A stretch of 64,000 nucleotides of DNA from Ostrinia nubilalis (taxonomy: Eukaryota; Arthropoda; Insecta; Lepidoptera; Crambidae). A program made the translations under genes and the position numbers. Within the stretch, counting starts at the first letter, position 1, and each line of letters begins with the position of its first letter. This document shows, piece by piece, positions 50,346 to 62,331 of this stretch. The stretch is taken from contig NC_087090.1 of assembly GCF_963855985.1 (NCBI RefSeq), positions 15,250,501-15,314,500 on the forward strand. The letters are read 5' to 3'. The notes beneath the pieces are model-generated. The model was not told the origin of the DNA, did not search any database, and worked only from the letters and a program-made list of their open reading frames with translations.

Positions 50346-50882
50346 TCTTTTAGTTGGAACGAACGATAGCCTCGATCGTCTATGATGAGCCGTTGAATCT
50401 GGTAGTTGCTAATTGCTCATAAGATAGGCCCCCTTAATTTAATTTATTGTCCGTGGTGCATAATCTTTTCTTAAAGGTTTTAAACCTTTGCTTGTCACCT
50501 GTCATCCGCTTTGCAATGGAGGGAAGTTGAACCTTAATTTCGAACTCCTCCTATGTTCTTCTGATTAATTTCGTTGCGGGTCCAATGACAGTTTAACTTT
50601 CCCCCGGGACAAACTTGACCTTCATTGGTTGGGTTTTTGTGGCGGTCAAGCTGTAGATCCTGGCTACACAGGAGTTGCAGTGGTGGGAACGAGAGGTGGG
50701 AATAGTCCCGAGCCGTTGAATCTAGGATAACATTGTGATAACACGCATACAACTCCATAAAAGCAAAAGAATAACAACAATATCTGCATATAATTCTGAA
50801 GCAGTATTTGATGGTATTCCGGGAGCGTACCCCCTAACCCTCTCAATCCATTCCGCCCGGGATTCAAATGAGCTCGGTAGGG
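50346..50882. other. No gene; repeat-like block
   Basis: 'tcattggttgggtttttgtg' and 'caagctgtagatcctggcta' (about 50622-50668) resemble 26533-26577. Overlapping frames at 50534-50984 have no domains. Confidence 0.4.
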
Positions 50883-51432
50883 TAGGGATGCAACGAATAT
50901 TCGCATTCGAATTCGCAAAATTCGCATATATTTTGAAAATATGCATTCGTATTTGCAAGAAATGATCGAATTCAGGCAAACCAATACTTTTATATTTTAT
51001 AAGGATTTATTTGTTTATTTTAATCTACAGACTGTATTGATGTTTGATTATGCTCTACTAATGTTTGGTATAAATAATATGGTCGCGACACAAAATGTCA
51101 AACTTACCAAAAAAAATTGTGAGTAGTGCTTTATTGGAACATCAAATGTAATTTAATATCCTTGGAAAGTCAATATTCACATTCGCAAATATTGATTTTT
51201 TTTTTCAAATCTTTCCTTATTCAGGGACTTTTGTCCAAAAGTATGTCAGGTCTAAGTATCGAATCTTTGTCTATGATTTTACAGCTTTGATTGATAATTC
51301 GCCCTTGCAGGACATCACATGCATACGTGTATCTTTATTATCATCTCCATTTGTAATGATATGCAAGAAAAAATATGAATTTAAATAATTATCTGTTTTA
51401 TCCTTATTCGCATCCGCTTTCGTCACATCCCT
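50883..51432. mobile_element. hAT-like MITE candidate (about 550 bp)
   Basis: tagggatgcaacgaatattcg at the left and ttcgtcacatccctata at the right form a short inverted repeat ending TAGGGATG. The left interior is an attcgcat-rich low-complexity stretch. No transposase. Confidence 0.4.
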
Positions 51433-52183
51433 ATAGCCCGGATGCCGCGCGTGCACCGCTGCCCTTACGCGACGCATTCACTTAATTAAGGCAGAACAGA
51501 ACAGAAGGACTACAAGCGCACAGGCACGTCGATTGCAGGCAACGAGATTTCGATGGCAACTGCAAAAGGCCTTGTTGCCGAGATGGGTCTTGTTTATCCA
51601 CTTTAGCTAATGCAAACATCCGTTCAGCTTTTCTGTACTAACTGTACTGATGTCGTGAATGCGACATGTCGTTTCGTTTGTTACGATTCCCCATCTGTGA
51701 ACTTAAGTACTTCGTGCGAATTAACATTAAACGTCATCGCTAGTGACTGTGTAAAAAAATTACATGACGGCGGATACTTTCAAGTACTAAAACTTATTGT
51801 CTAGTCTAGTAGATAGGTTTATTGATCATAACTCTTTTTGCGTCTGTCATTTGTTACTTGTTGTGGATGCAGACCGCTACCAACTGACCAATCTGAAAAT
51901 CATTGGTAAGCAGTGAACGTCTTGTGGCTAAAATAATGATGATTATAATTCGAATTTATTTAATAATTTATCCAGATTTTTCTTTTGCTGTAAAAAGAGC
52001 TCTTCCTGCACTAGTCTGCATTAGAAATTATAAATTAAAACATCTGATTTGATTAAAACACAGCAGATGGATCACAGACGTCGTAATTGCAGGACCAACG
52101 ACATTTTGACGACAACTGTAAAAAGTTTCTGACTTATTCCGTTGCTGTTCGTCAAAAGTTGTTTATAAAGGTTATAGCAGACT
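51433..52183. other. No gene; one LINE scrap
   Basis: 'cattggtaagcagtgaacgt cttgtggc' at about 51890-51918, with flanks 51862-51945, is a decayed LINE tail. The 64-codon frame at 51610-51804 is unrecognised. Confidence 0.45.
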
Positions 52184-52379
52184 TATCAACTCGGAAAGGT
52201 AATAACACCGTATCGCTTTTCGTGAGCTGTCATCGCCTTTCGCACGCTGTCAACCGCTAGGCGAGGCGTTTACGTTACGGTGCGGATAAGTGTGCGTTGC
52301 AGTATGGAGTTTCATACATAGAATACTGACCGCCTCGAGTTGATACGGTTACGGTCCCTTTCCGGGTTGATGAATGAGC
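52184..52379. mobile_element. MITE candidate
   Basis: 'cttatcaactcggaaagg' and 'ccctttccgggttgatgaat' are opposed, and 'ccgtatc' and 'gatacgg' continue the pairing in broken form. Confidence 0.45.
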
Positions 52380-53046
52380 GACGTCCTTTGAGCTCATTCT
52401 TATGTGACTTAGTGAAATGTGCCAGATGTCAGCTATTGTTACACGTTATCATGTCTACTGGATTATCTGCGGTCTGAATTTTAAATGTGAGTTCGTATTA
52501 TCACAGTCTGAATACGTTTCTTTTTATGCCCTGTCCAAACTGGCGCAAAAAATCTAAATGATTAACTCTATGTGTCTGGTGTGTCTCTACTGGACTTTGA
52601 ACTCCTAGTCGCAAGAATCGAAAGAACTCTTATACTTGCACCACTTGACTTTGACTTTTAATGAAGTCAGCTGTGCTTAAAGTAATAAAAAATTGTCTCT
52701 ACTTAGATTTTTGGCGACAGGCCATATTCCACTTGTATCGGAGAAGATGAGAGATGTAGAGTATTTGCTTAATTTTGTAAAAACCTACACAATTTTTTTT
52801 TATGCATAACAAGGCAGGTATTTGACCACAATCGCACCTGATGTTAAGTGGGATGCAGTCTAGGATGGTACATATCAATTGGAGAAAAATGGTAAGTCCA
52901 TTCAAACTGACTGACAGTTTAGGCAACATTGCTTGTTAGTATATTGTATTTAAAATTACTTTTTTTGCAATATTTTTTTGTGCATGATAAGGCATACTGT
53001 TTAATGAATTCTGGTGCTGTTAAATCATTAAGGTAACTAAAGATTC
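52380..53046. other. No gene; second-family LINE scrap
   Basis: At 52790-52875 'tgcataacaaggcaggtatt' to 'ggatgcagtctaggatggta' is the reverse of the 45600 LINE tail. Otherwise unassigned. Confidence 0.45.
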
Positions 53047-53150
53047 ATCATCATCATATCAGCCATAGGACGTCCACTACTGAACATAGGCCTCCCCTAA
53101 TGCATTCCACGTTGATCGATTGGTAGCGGCCTGCGTCCAGCGCTTCCCTC
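53047..53150 (-). mobile_element. LINE 3'-end fragment (QWTSFG family)
   Basis: (catcat)n, then 'cagccataggacgtccacta ctgaacataggcctcccc', then 'gtagcggcctgcgtccagcg' in reverse orientation. Confidence 0.7.
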
Positions 53151-55066
53151 ATCACGATAACTAAGGATTAGTTGGTACATAAATAAAACCTGAATATTCC
53201 ACGTGGATCCAAACTTATAGCACACGTAGTAAAAGCTTATTGAATGTACAGTTTTGTAATCAAAGCCTTCATGGTCGATAGCCGACTGCGCTTCTGGTCG
53301 CTCAACAATAACTGATAAATCGGCGCTCAAATTTTCAACGAACCGGATTTAACCGCTTTTGCCCGGATTAGGGTTACCAGTATTTGTTGGGAGTTTTATG
53401 GAAATATTTATTCAAATACAAAATTGCAGATTTGGCCTTTTTGGAACAGTATTTGAATAAAGTTTAGGGTTTACGATGAAATTAGTTACCCTAGATCCAA
53501 CTACTCCTACTGTATGTAATAGTAATAATATTATGAAGAGGAAATATTTGTTGTTTGTTTGTATTGAGTAGGTAGGCTCCGAAATTACTGAAAAATTCTT
53601 TCACTATTAGAATTCTACATCATTCGAATAGAATAAGATAGAATAAATTTTTAGGCGGTATGAATTTCGCCGGGCCAGCTTTTAATGAATGAAAATAGAA
53701 ATAAAATGCAATGTTCTTTGCAGCAACTATTACCATTCCATTCTATAAATAGTATTTTAAAAGACTTGTCCCACACGTGTCTTCATTTAACGTGAACTTA
53801 AACGTAATAATTTGTATTAATTAGCAAAACTCTCTTGATGTTCCAAATATTTGAGGCACTGGATCGTAAATTGCTTATAATTTCTTCGAGAATTCACCAA
53901 CGGATTACTTAGCGTGGCATCATGTTGTGGAACCTGTTGCAAGTGATAAACTTCCAGTGGAATGGAACATGACTTAATATTAATGTCCTGCGTCTGCCAA
54001 AGTTTTCGAATGTTTCTATCTCTTTTACGCAAAGGGGTATACCAGCAAGAGCGACAATTTCAGATGTACCCGATACTACTTAAACGGCATTGCTGATGTC
54101 TGTTGATGTTCCGTAACTGTGAGATTTTGGTCTTTTGCCGAATGACCTCCTCGTTCCGGAGTTTATTCCTTAACGAGGAACTTTTCCATATATCGGTGAG
54201 TGACGTGTAGTGGGTCAACAAATTGTCTATTGCACTGAGGCAGTAGCGCCGAAAAGACGCGACGCAGCATCCCGAATAACTTGCCTAAAGTATCTTCTGT
54301 ATTACTTATACTCAGGTAGGCATAGGTACTCCTGGACAAATACGACCGTTAACGGTATCGATAGAATTTTTCTTAAACCCATGGTTTTTTCTTAACTCAT
54401 TATGTAGGGTTGCATATTGCGGTGCAGCGTTGAGATTGTGCCTCATTTTTACTTGGAGTTGCAAATTGTCGCTCTCGCTTTTGCCTCATCACTAAGGTAT
54501 GCGTAAAGTAAAGACGTGTGTTTTAATGTGATTTCTCATACCCACCACCGGGATGTCTGTGCATGAATGTTTGCGATGCTAATTAATATTGTTATGTTAC
54601 GCCGAGGCATATTACTGCATGTGCTAAGATTTAATATGTCCCTCAGTCACTTTCAAGATTTCACCGTAATATCATCAAAATTGTGGCTCAGATATCCGTT
54701 TCTTGGGAAAACAAGTTTTGGGGAAGATTATAAATAAACATTAATACACGGTATTTTAAGACTTATAGGTGAGAACATCTCCTGTCGTCTTAAGAGGCGA
54801 CTACGAGAAAAATACGCTCCCCAAGCCCAGCGTAGGAAGCGCTAAATCTTCCATTTGTCTCTTATTATTTAGAAAGCACAATGCTTAAAACAATTTTAAC
54901 ACAGTAAGTATTTTTTCTGGAATAAAAATGGCATAACTGTGGCACCGGTTATTTCATAGACAAGACTGCAGTCTGCACTTGCTGCCTTTAGTCCTATTGG
55001 ATCTAAATATGGCAATTTCATGAGCTCAAGCATTCTATACTCGAGAATGTTTATCTGTGTGCTATG
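53151..55066. other. No gene recognised
   Basis: A long unassigned stretch. 'gcaagagcgacaatttcag' near 54045 and 'gcaaattgtcgctctcgct' near 54461 face each other about 430 bp apart and may be ends of an eroded element. A Helitron-like end relic (aatttcgccgggccagctt) lies near 53665-53684. Confidence 0.45.
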
Positions 55067-55235
55067 TACCATGAGTTTACGTTAGGTTACGCTCGCTAGC
55101 GAATGCGTAAAAAAATGACATTAAATGTATGACAGATTGTACAGCGCCCCTAGCGGCTACTTTTAAGAACTAAAATCCTCATAGATGTTTTTTGACGCAT
55201 TCGCTAGCGAGTACACCTAACGTAAACTCATGGTA
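55067..55235. mobile_element. MITE (169 bp)
   Basis: The ends are taccatgagtttacgttagg and cctaacgtaaactcatggta; the inner 'ctcgctagcgaatgcgt' pairs with 'acgcattcgctagcgag'. Confidence 0.75.
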
Positions 55236-55292
55236 AGCATACTGTTATCAAGTCGAAAGCCTGTATCAAGTCGCAAGTCTGTATCAAGTCTA
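55236..55292. repeat. Short tandem 'ctgtatcaagtcgcaagt'
   Basis: Two to three imperfect units of about 17 bp around 55247-55292. Confidence 0.6.
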
Positions 55293-55758
55293 TATACACC
55301 ACTAAATTTTAATCACCGAAAAAAAAAATTCTGGGTAATGAGTTATTGATACTGATCCCATTTGTGCAAAAAAAAAGAGTAAAATAAAGTAACTCAAAAT
55401 ATCCTCCTAAAATTGGTAATTTATTGACACACGCGTCGCTAGCACTATTTACGTACGATAATGTAACACTTATTAGAATTCAAAATGGTCTAAGTTAGCT
55501 AAGTATGTAATAATAACACTGGAAGCGTGGTCGAGGCGTGAGCGAGACAGACAGATCGATGCAACGTGCGAGCGCGTACGACTACTCTAGCGAGCAGCGG
55601 AGTGACTCGGCTGTGACGCGTAAAATACGGACTAAAGAAAATGTAATAAAAAAATTAACTTTATGAAAAACATTTCTTTTTCTTTTGCTTTAAATTTTTC
55701 ACACGTTTCTACATAACCTGTTAAAATTTTTTCGGTGATAAAAATTTAGTGGTGTATA
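55293..55758. mobile_element. Inverted-repeat element (466 bp)
   Basis: The ends are tatacaccactaaattttaa and aaaatttagtggtgtata, with tcaccga/tcggtga further in. The core holds a CpG-rich patch near 55530-55625. It abuts the next element. Confidence 0.65.
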
Positions 55759-56238
55759 TGTTACGGTCAAAGTGATAAATGTGAAAATTATGAATAATCG
55801 CCGGTTATTATGAATAATCACCGCATGATTTGGTAAATGTGATTAATATGAGGTCATTTATGTGTGTATAAAACTAAATAGGCGGCTTAGGGGTGGCCCA
55901 AGGGCCACCCCCGCCGCACCTTAACCTATTTTTCACTTTAAATCAAAACATTATGTTATAGGCATCATGGAAAAGTAATATTATGCAAGAAACATTCCAA
56001 ACTCATTATGCCAAATTCTATTAATATATGATATCAAAACGTTCAAAAGTTTGTCTGTACACGAGCACGTACACAAGATGTTGTTCTCTTTTATGAAATT
56101 TGTTAGTACTAAGGTTGAATTATTAAATAATCACTGTTAAATGTGATTAATTTATCACTTTTACCGCGACTGTCGGTAATTATTCATAATAACCGGTTAT
56201 TATTAATAATTTTCAATTTATCACATTGACCGTAACAT
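55757..56238. mobile_element. MITE with about 65-bp inverted repeats
   Basis: tatgttacggtcaaagtgat faces atcacattgaccgtaacata; inward 'ccggttattatgaataatca' pairs with its counterpart. A separate small hairpin, ggggtggccc-aa-gggccacccc, lies at about 55889-55910. Confidence 0.7.
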
Positions 56239-56242
56239 ATAT

Positions 56243-56422
56243 AAAAGAAAGTCGTGTTAGTTACACCACTTATAACTCAAGAACGGCTGAACCGATTTAG
56301 CTCAAAATTGTCAGGGAGGTAGTTTAGAGCCAGGAGAAGGACATAGGATATTTTTTTATCCCGTTCGAAATAAAAAAACGTTATTGCCATTAAGGCGGAA
56401 CAAAGTTCGCCGGGTCAGCTAG
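56243..56422 (+). mobile_element. Helitron-like 3' portion
   Basis: It ends in the stem 'gcggaacaaagttcgccggg' followed by TCAGCTAG and T, with 'aagaacggctgaaccgattt' and 'ggacataggatattttttta' upstream. The 5' start is not clear. Confidence 0.65.
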
Positions 56423-56442
56423 TAAATAATATTATGATATCA

Positions 56443-56590
56443 CAAGGTGGACTGACGACATCATAAAGGTAGCAGGAAGGCGCTGGACGCAGGCCGCTAC
56501 CAACCGGGCAACATGGAAAGCATTGGGGGAGGCCTATGTTCAGCAGTGGACGTCCTATGGCTGAAATGATGATGATGATGATGATTATGA
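56443..56590 (+). mobile_element. LINE 3'-end fragment (QWTSFG family)
   Basis: 'caggaaggcgctggacgcag', 'cattgggggaggcctatgtt' and 'cagtggacgtcctatggctg' followed by (atg)n. Well preserved and 5'-truncated. Confidence 0.75.
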
Positions 56591-56690
56591 TTATTGAGTC
56601 ATTACCTACTGGGCGCTATTTTAAGCAAAACTTATGCTATTGGTCCCATACCTTCCATACTATAAATCAGGTTGAATAGAATACCACATA

Positions 56691-56746
56691 CCATACCATA
56701 CCATACCATACCATACCATACCATACCATATCATACCATACCATAC
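56691..56746. repeat. (CATAC)n microsatellite
   Basis: About eleven units of ccata with one interruption (tcata). Confidence 0.95.
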
Positions 56747-57350
56747 GGGTTCGACTCGCTAGTTCTGAAGTCTTGTATTCCGATACATCGATTTTAATTT
56801 AGCATTTCACCCTCGCATCCACCTAAATTATATGACAACTCGGCGACAGGCGTAACGAATATTGATCGACACCGCACACGCACAACACATTATCACATAC
56901 AACGTTAACACTGTAAGCTGACATCTCGACTAACGAAGGTTGAATGAGTAGGCTCTGTCTACTCTAAAACATAGACACTCAAATGTTTGTATTCCAATCA
57001 TTCTTCTTCGTCGCTACACTCTTGCCAGAGTGGTCATACTCGTTACTATCCTCACTCACTATCCGTCGCCATTCCTTCCGCACTGCAGCTTTTCTTGTGC
57101 ACTCGTGGAGTGGACCATTGAGTGCGGTTTTGGCCTGGTCAGTCCAACGCATAGGCGACCTGCCGGGCGTCTTGTGCCCTCAACCTTCCCCTGCACGAGA
57201 AGTTGTTCATTAAAATAAAATACAGGACAGAATAGAGAAGAGCTGTTTTAATGGTATGGTGGAATTTTGATTTGTCACAGAAAATCTTTATCGTGCGCTT
57301 GACCCCTCCTTGTAGGTCCCATTTTTCGGCTTTTCGCTTATACAGTGTGA
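56747..57350. other. No gene recognised
   Basis: Frames at 56983-57213 and 57030-57218 overlap in different phases and show no domain; part may be repeat-derived. Confidence 0.45.
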
Positions 57351-58083
57351 GTCACGTTAAAGTGTACATATGAAAATAGATGAAACTAGACCTATTTTTA
57401 TCGACAAAAAAGAGGTCAAAAATTTTTTGAGATTTTTTTTAAATTTTTTATAGAATTTTTTTTCTTCCAATTACTTATTGTAAAGAAAACGTAATAACTT
57501 TTAAACTAAGCGGTATATCCTGATAAAATAAAAACAGTAATAACGCTAAATAACAGGCAATACTAAAAAAATACATAAAATACACAAAAAAGGCCAACAA
57601 ATAATAAAAAATTATACTTTTTGAAAAAAATCTGCTTAAAAATTCGTGTTTTTTTGGTTATTTGATAATTCGTGTTTTTTTGGTTATTTGATACGATAGA
57701 GAATAATACAAAGTAATAAAAACCACCTGTTATAGGGGATTTTTTTTTGAGAAATTTATCAAATAACCGAAAAAAGTCGAATTTTTAAGCAGATTTTTTT
57801 CAAAAAGTATCATTTTTTATTATTTATTGGCATTTTCTGGGTATTTTATGTTTTTTTTCAGTATCGTCTGTTATTTAGCATTATTACTGTTTTCATTTTA
57901 TCAGGATATACCGCTTAGTTTAAAAGTTATTACGTTTTTTTTACAATAAGTAATTGGAAGAAAAGAAATTCGATAAAAAATTAAAAAAAAATCTCAAAAA
58001 TTTTTTGACCTCTTTTTTGTCGATAAAAATAGGTCTAGTTTCATCTGTTTTCATATGTACACTTTAACGTGACTCACACTGTA
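57351..58083. mobile_element. Fold-back element (733 bp, about 330-bp arms)
   Basis: The left end tacagtgtgagtcacgttaa and right end ttaacgtgactcacactgta continue as near-complementary arms to about 57690 and 57740. TA at both ends and the CAGTG termini suggest a Tc1/mariner-derived fold-back MITE. It is strongly AT-rich. A 25-bp unit (attcgtgtttttttggttat + ttgat) is doubled at the inner end of the left arm. Confidence 0.8.
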
Positions 58084-59485
58084 TCTCGGAAACTATGCCA
58101 CCTAGTGACATGACCACTATTAACCAAAAAAGGCGGATAAAATTTTCTACAGGAGACTTAGTCCAGTTTTTCTATATCTTGTAATTTTCAATGGTAATCT
58201 CTTCTTAGTAAATAAAGATACACTAATTTGTGAATTTTAAGATTACTGATCCTCTCTTCCTTGCAGTATAATCTCACAGTCCTATTTTTGCCCCCCATAT
58301 TAATATTTTAGTAGCATAAACACACGTTTTCAATTTGCATCACATTTCACGTGTATACTTACCTTATTTAAGTGGGATTATAAATATACACTGTCGACCT
58401 TATTTATGTCTTAGAATATAAAACCATTCTTGAAGTAGCCCTGTATGTTATTAGAAGCTTAACTTGCAAGTTGTCAGACGGTCTGTAAAGTATCTTAAAG
58501 TTGAATTTCGTTTGGCACTCTAGGTACATGTTGCTGTGACGAATATCCATCCTACCGAACGAACGGTTGGAAGATAATTATTTGAATCACGACGTTAGGT
58601 ACCTATTTCCCAATACACTCTAGTTTCAGAGGGGCTGAATTCAGTGCTGTTAAGCAAAGCTCACTCTAGTTCTGAGTATTCAGGGCTCAGGTATTCAGAA
58701 CTTGATCAAAAGCTAGTTTGACAATCTAGCTTCTGTTTGTACAGTTTGTTGCCTAAAAGGTATTCCACCTGAGCTTATCTATAAAGTACTTCTGAAGGTA
58801 TAACTGAAGAGGTTGTTTGCTTGGACGCGCTAATCTCAGGAACTACTGGTCCAATTTGAAAAATTCCATACTATACAATACAAAGCTCAAACTAATTATT
58901 CCATGCGGATGAAGTCGCGGACAGAAGATAGTTTTTCATACATCAAATTACAAGTAGGTATGTAGTTCTTACATCTACCGCAACGACTAGAAGTCTCATA
59001 GAAATTACATAGGGAAATGTTCCTGCAGTGGATAGTAAGTAACATTAATACCCCTCGAACACTTGTTTCATTGGGATAAGAATTAGATCCCAATTTCCTC
59101 AGCACTTAGGAACATAATGGCTTAATAGTCCCCAAAATAGAATAATAGGTATTCTGCGATAAATTAACGCGAAGTGGCGGTAACATCTCCACAAAATGGC
59201 CTTCGTCAGGACTCGTGTGAATCGCTTAGCGCGTGCTCAGTCTGTAGGTGTTATATCACAGAAAAGAAGAACAGCCACAACGCTAATTTTTATCGATTAA
59301 AGTTTCTTTTTGTTATTGTTTGCTTTTGTTTTAATTACTGGGTGTTGTTTAACTACTTATATTTGAATAGTTTTTAGCCTTTGTCACTACGGGAAATAAA
59401 ATCCTATAAATAAACACCACTATAATATTTGTGTAGAATTATAGTGCGAGTTGATTGATATTTTGTTGGTAAACCTATCCAAGTT
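58084..59485. other. No gene; one Helitron-like relic
   Basis: About 58820-58933 carries 'gcgctaatctcaggaactac tgg' and the stem-like 'catgcggatgaagtcgcgga' with a mutated end (aagatagt). Otherwise unassigned; short frames only. Confidence 0.45.
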
Positions 59486-59640
59486 AGTAAAGCTCGCGAG
59501 TGGTGACCACACTGCTGACCACGTACCGAAAACATGTGGGCAAGTTTCCCACTCTGTAGATCTAGTAAAGGTTGCAGCAAGCACCTAGATACGGGCAACG
59601 ACGAAGTAAAAGTCCTGTAGCTGAAATGATGATGAATGAT
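59486..59640 (+). mobile_element. LINE 3'-end fragment (QWTSFG family), decayed
   Basis: 'ctcgcgagtggtgaccacac', 'gtagatctagtaaaggttgc' and 'gtcctgtagctgaaatgatg' preserve the LINE tail with many changes. Confidence 0.55.
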
Positions 59641-59650
59641 GAAATTCAAA

Positions 59651-59714
59651 TCGTCCACTTGCAATGACGACGGTGTGACATCTCCAAATGTCACACTGTC
59701 GTCGCAAGAGGACG
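59651..59714. repeat. Imperfect hairpin (about 28-bp arms)
   Basis: 'tgacgacggtgtgacat' pairs with 'atgtcacactgtcgtcg' around CTCCA, and flanking 'cgtcc...ggacg' extends it. Confidence 0.6.
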
Positions 59715-60127
59715 AAATATATCTACAGCTTTCGGTTTAAATGGCCTGGCTTATTTTGAACGGTCTACGTCACGTTCGAGTTTCGCGACCTACGCGCTCC
59801 TCATTGTTAAATTTCGGCGCCGTAAACCTGTTTTACATACTTTACCGCCATTGTTGTGAAAACTGGCGCTTTGTTCATGATTTAAGCCTTCTAATTCTCG
59901 CCGGAGATTAGTTCAGCATCTTGGGTGATTAAGAGACGCGATAAACTGTTTATTTGTTGAAAACAATGTGCCGAAGCGACTGTATTTAAGGCTAAGTCCA
60001 GCTTTAATTCGCGGAAAGCTCGTGAAGCGAATGTGAGTGTTGATGTATAATAGCGATCATTCAGGCATATGTTTATGTAATAAATAGGTACATAGTTGAA
60101 TCGGTTTTAAGTCATACTTTTGTATCT
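59715..60127. other. No gene recognised
   Basis: Unassigned DNA with no long frames or visible repeats. Confidence 0.5.
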
Positions 60128-60249
60128 AAGGCTGAGAAGAACCAATTTACTTTGATCGTAACTTTAACAATAACCGGTGCTTTTTGTATGGAGTTTGACA
60201 GCTTTTTGACGTTTGATAAAGTCAAAGTGAGATGGTGCAACTCATCCTA
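60128..60249. mobile_element. GTTGCACCATC-family MITE
   Basis: The right end 'gagatggtgcaactcatcct' and the core 'ggtgctttttgtatggagtt' match the other copies. The left end is eroded. Confidence 0.6.
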
Positions 60250-60267
60250 AGTATTTTTTCGTTCGTT

Positions 60268-60462
60268 CGTTTCAGCCGAATGACGTCCACTGCTGGACAA
60301 AGGCTCCCAAGGATTTCCATAACGACCGGTCCTGCGTTGCCCGCATCCAGGCTCTTCCCGCGACCTTCACCAGATTGTTGGGGCAGAAAAGTTCTCGAGT
60401 GGCGACCACGGGCTGGAAGACGTAACGTGTCAGGCCTCCCACTAGGTGGACCGACGATCTAA
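60268..60462. mobile_element. Two LINE 3' fragments fused tail to tail
   Basis: 60268-60380 is the LINE tail in reverse orientation (gacgtccactgctggacaaa ...). From 60382 the next piece, 'agttctcgagtggcgaccac', is in forward orientation. The junction at 'agattgttgg|ggcagaaaag' is abrupt. Confidence 0.65.
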
Positions 60463-60575
60463 GTGTTTTTACAACAAAACCTACAAGCTTAGGTCTGCTT
60501 AGTGTTAGACTGTGTTGCTTTAAATTCAAACGTCCCAAAGTATTTTTTTTTTGTTTGTTTACAATTTTAATGTTC

Positions 60576-60716
60576 GTTCGTTCGTTCGTTTCAGCCAAAA
60601 GATGTCTACTGCTGGATAAAGGCCTCGCCCAAGGTTTTCCACAATGCACGGTGCTGCGCTGCCCGCATCCAGGCTCTTCCCGCGACCTTTACTAGATCGT
60701 CGGTCCACCTAGTAGG
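60576..60716 (-). mobile_element. LINE 3'-end fragment (QWTSFG family)
   Basis: (gttc)n, then 'agatgtctactgctggataa', then 'cgcgacctttactagatcgt' in reverse orientation. Confidence 0.65.
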
Positions 60717-61612
60717 ATCCAAGATACCAAATATAAATATGAAAATATAAATTTCAAGATTTTTTTAAAAACGATTTTTTTAAATTGCTACGACGAACTG
60801 ACATAGGTGACGTCCGAGCCCAACCGCGGACTAAAAAATAAGTAGAGTGGCGTCCAAAAATGAGGACCAAAAAAGTTTCGCCAAAGCGAAAGTTGTGCAC
60901 CACAATTCGGGTTTTTTGCGGAACGCCGCGGCAATTCACTTTGTCATCCCGCCGGCAAGTTCAAACATGTAGACAAATATGAAAAGTTAACACAAAACAA
61001 ATACACGAGAACATCAAACGCAATAGTCACGCTACTAGGTACTGGGATATTAAAATTAAGTCAAACAAGAGTTTATTTGGGTTTCCTTGTTCTGTGACAT
61101 GGCATCTCTAAACTCCTATCTATACTTATAATAAATCTGTAATCCTAAATTCTTTTGAATTTTCCATCGATGTAAACAAACACTTGTGCACACAATTACA
61201 CTATAATACTCACGTTTTCTTAATATCATACACATTATTTCACAAGCTCATGAAACCAACTTTATTCTCATGATGAAACAAAAATGAAATCTAACATTGA
61301 AAACAAAATATTTTAACAAAATATTCGGATGGTGAAAATTTGTGCTTCATGTTAAAATGTCAAATCGACATTTGACGTTTAAATTTAGGTCCTATCTCTG
61401 GAAAATCTGTAAGTCATAGACAATATTCATAGATAATAATCTGTAAATTTTATCGATTTTATTTCAAGTATTCAATTATTTAAATTATTACCAATTAGGT
61501 ACTTTGATAATATTAATTTAAAATAAAATATAAACGAGGTTATATTCAACAATGTATTTTTTCTTCATTGAATGCAACAACACACTCACTTTGTGAAGAA
61601 GTCTTTGAATTC
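60717..61612. other. No gene; Helitron-like 5' end
   Basis: 'tctatacttataataaatct' at about 61121 is the same 5' terminus as in the long Helitron-like element. The rest is AT-rich and unassigned. Confidence 0.45.
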
Positions 61613-61783
61613 AGAGCCCCGATTACGGTAACTTTTATAACGTCTACAATCCAGACGCGTTTCTGATTCTGCGATACGATTGGTCAAAACAGCTGACGTA
61701 CGCTGTTGAACGACCAATCGTATCGCAGAATCGAGAAGCGTGTCTGGATTGTTGACGTTAAAAATTACCGTAATCGGGGCTCA
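61613..61783. mobile_element. MITE (171 bp)
   Basis: The ends are agagccccgattacggtaa and ttaccgtaatcggggctc; the inner 'tctgcgatacgattggtc' pairs with 'gaccaatcgtatcgcaga'. CAG on both sides may be the target duplication. Confidence 0.7.
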
Positions 61784-62190
61784 GCTTTATTATACAGACG
61801 AGTGTCACATAAAAAGGCCTTTCGACCACTTTTCGACTGGTTTACGATTTTATTGTGCACTTTGTCTAGACCCACAGTATAATTTAAATTATATTTCTTA
61901 ACAAATAAAAAAGGGAAAATTAAATTTTCTTTGATTAAGAAGATCCTATTTTGACGATCACATTACTGATCTCAACATCAATCAGAAGAGGGATTGATCT
62001 TAATAATTATACAAACGATCTTTAAAAATCTAATAATCGTCTGTTGCAGTCCGTAAATGACATTTACAGAATTGCGATTAACGAGAGATTTTGTCGCATC
62101 ACTAGTAGATCAACTGACATAGACTAAAAATTCGTCAATGTCAGTTGGCCATATTTGTTTACATTTAGGGAAATTTCTAAAGAACTAAGG
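61784..62190. other. No gene recognised
   Basis: Contains a short hairpin, caactgacat...atgtcagttg, at about 62110-62148. Otherwise unassigned. Confidence 0.45.
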
Positions 62191-62290
62191 TATAGAGAGG
62201 TCAATTCTGTACATGAAATATATTTTCAAAATAACTATCAGGCGGTGATTAGTGATCGATACTGATGCCAAAAATGCAATCAGTAAAATT

Positions 62291-62331
<41 letters not shown>

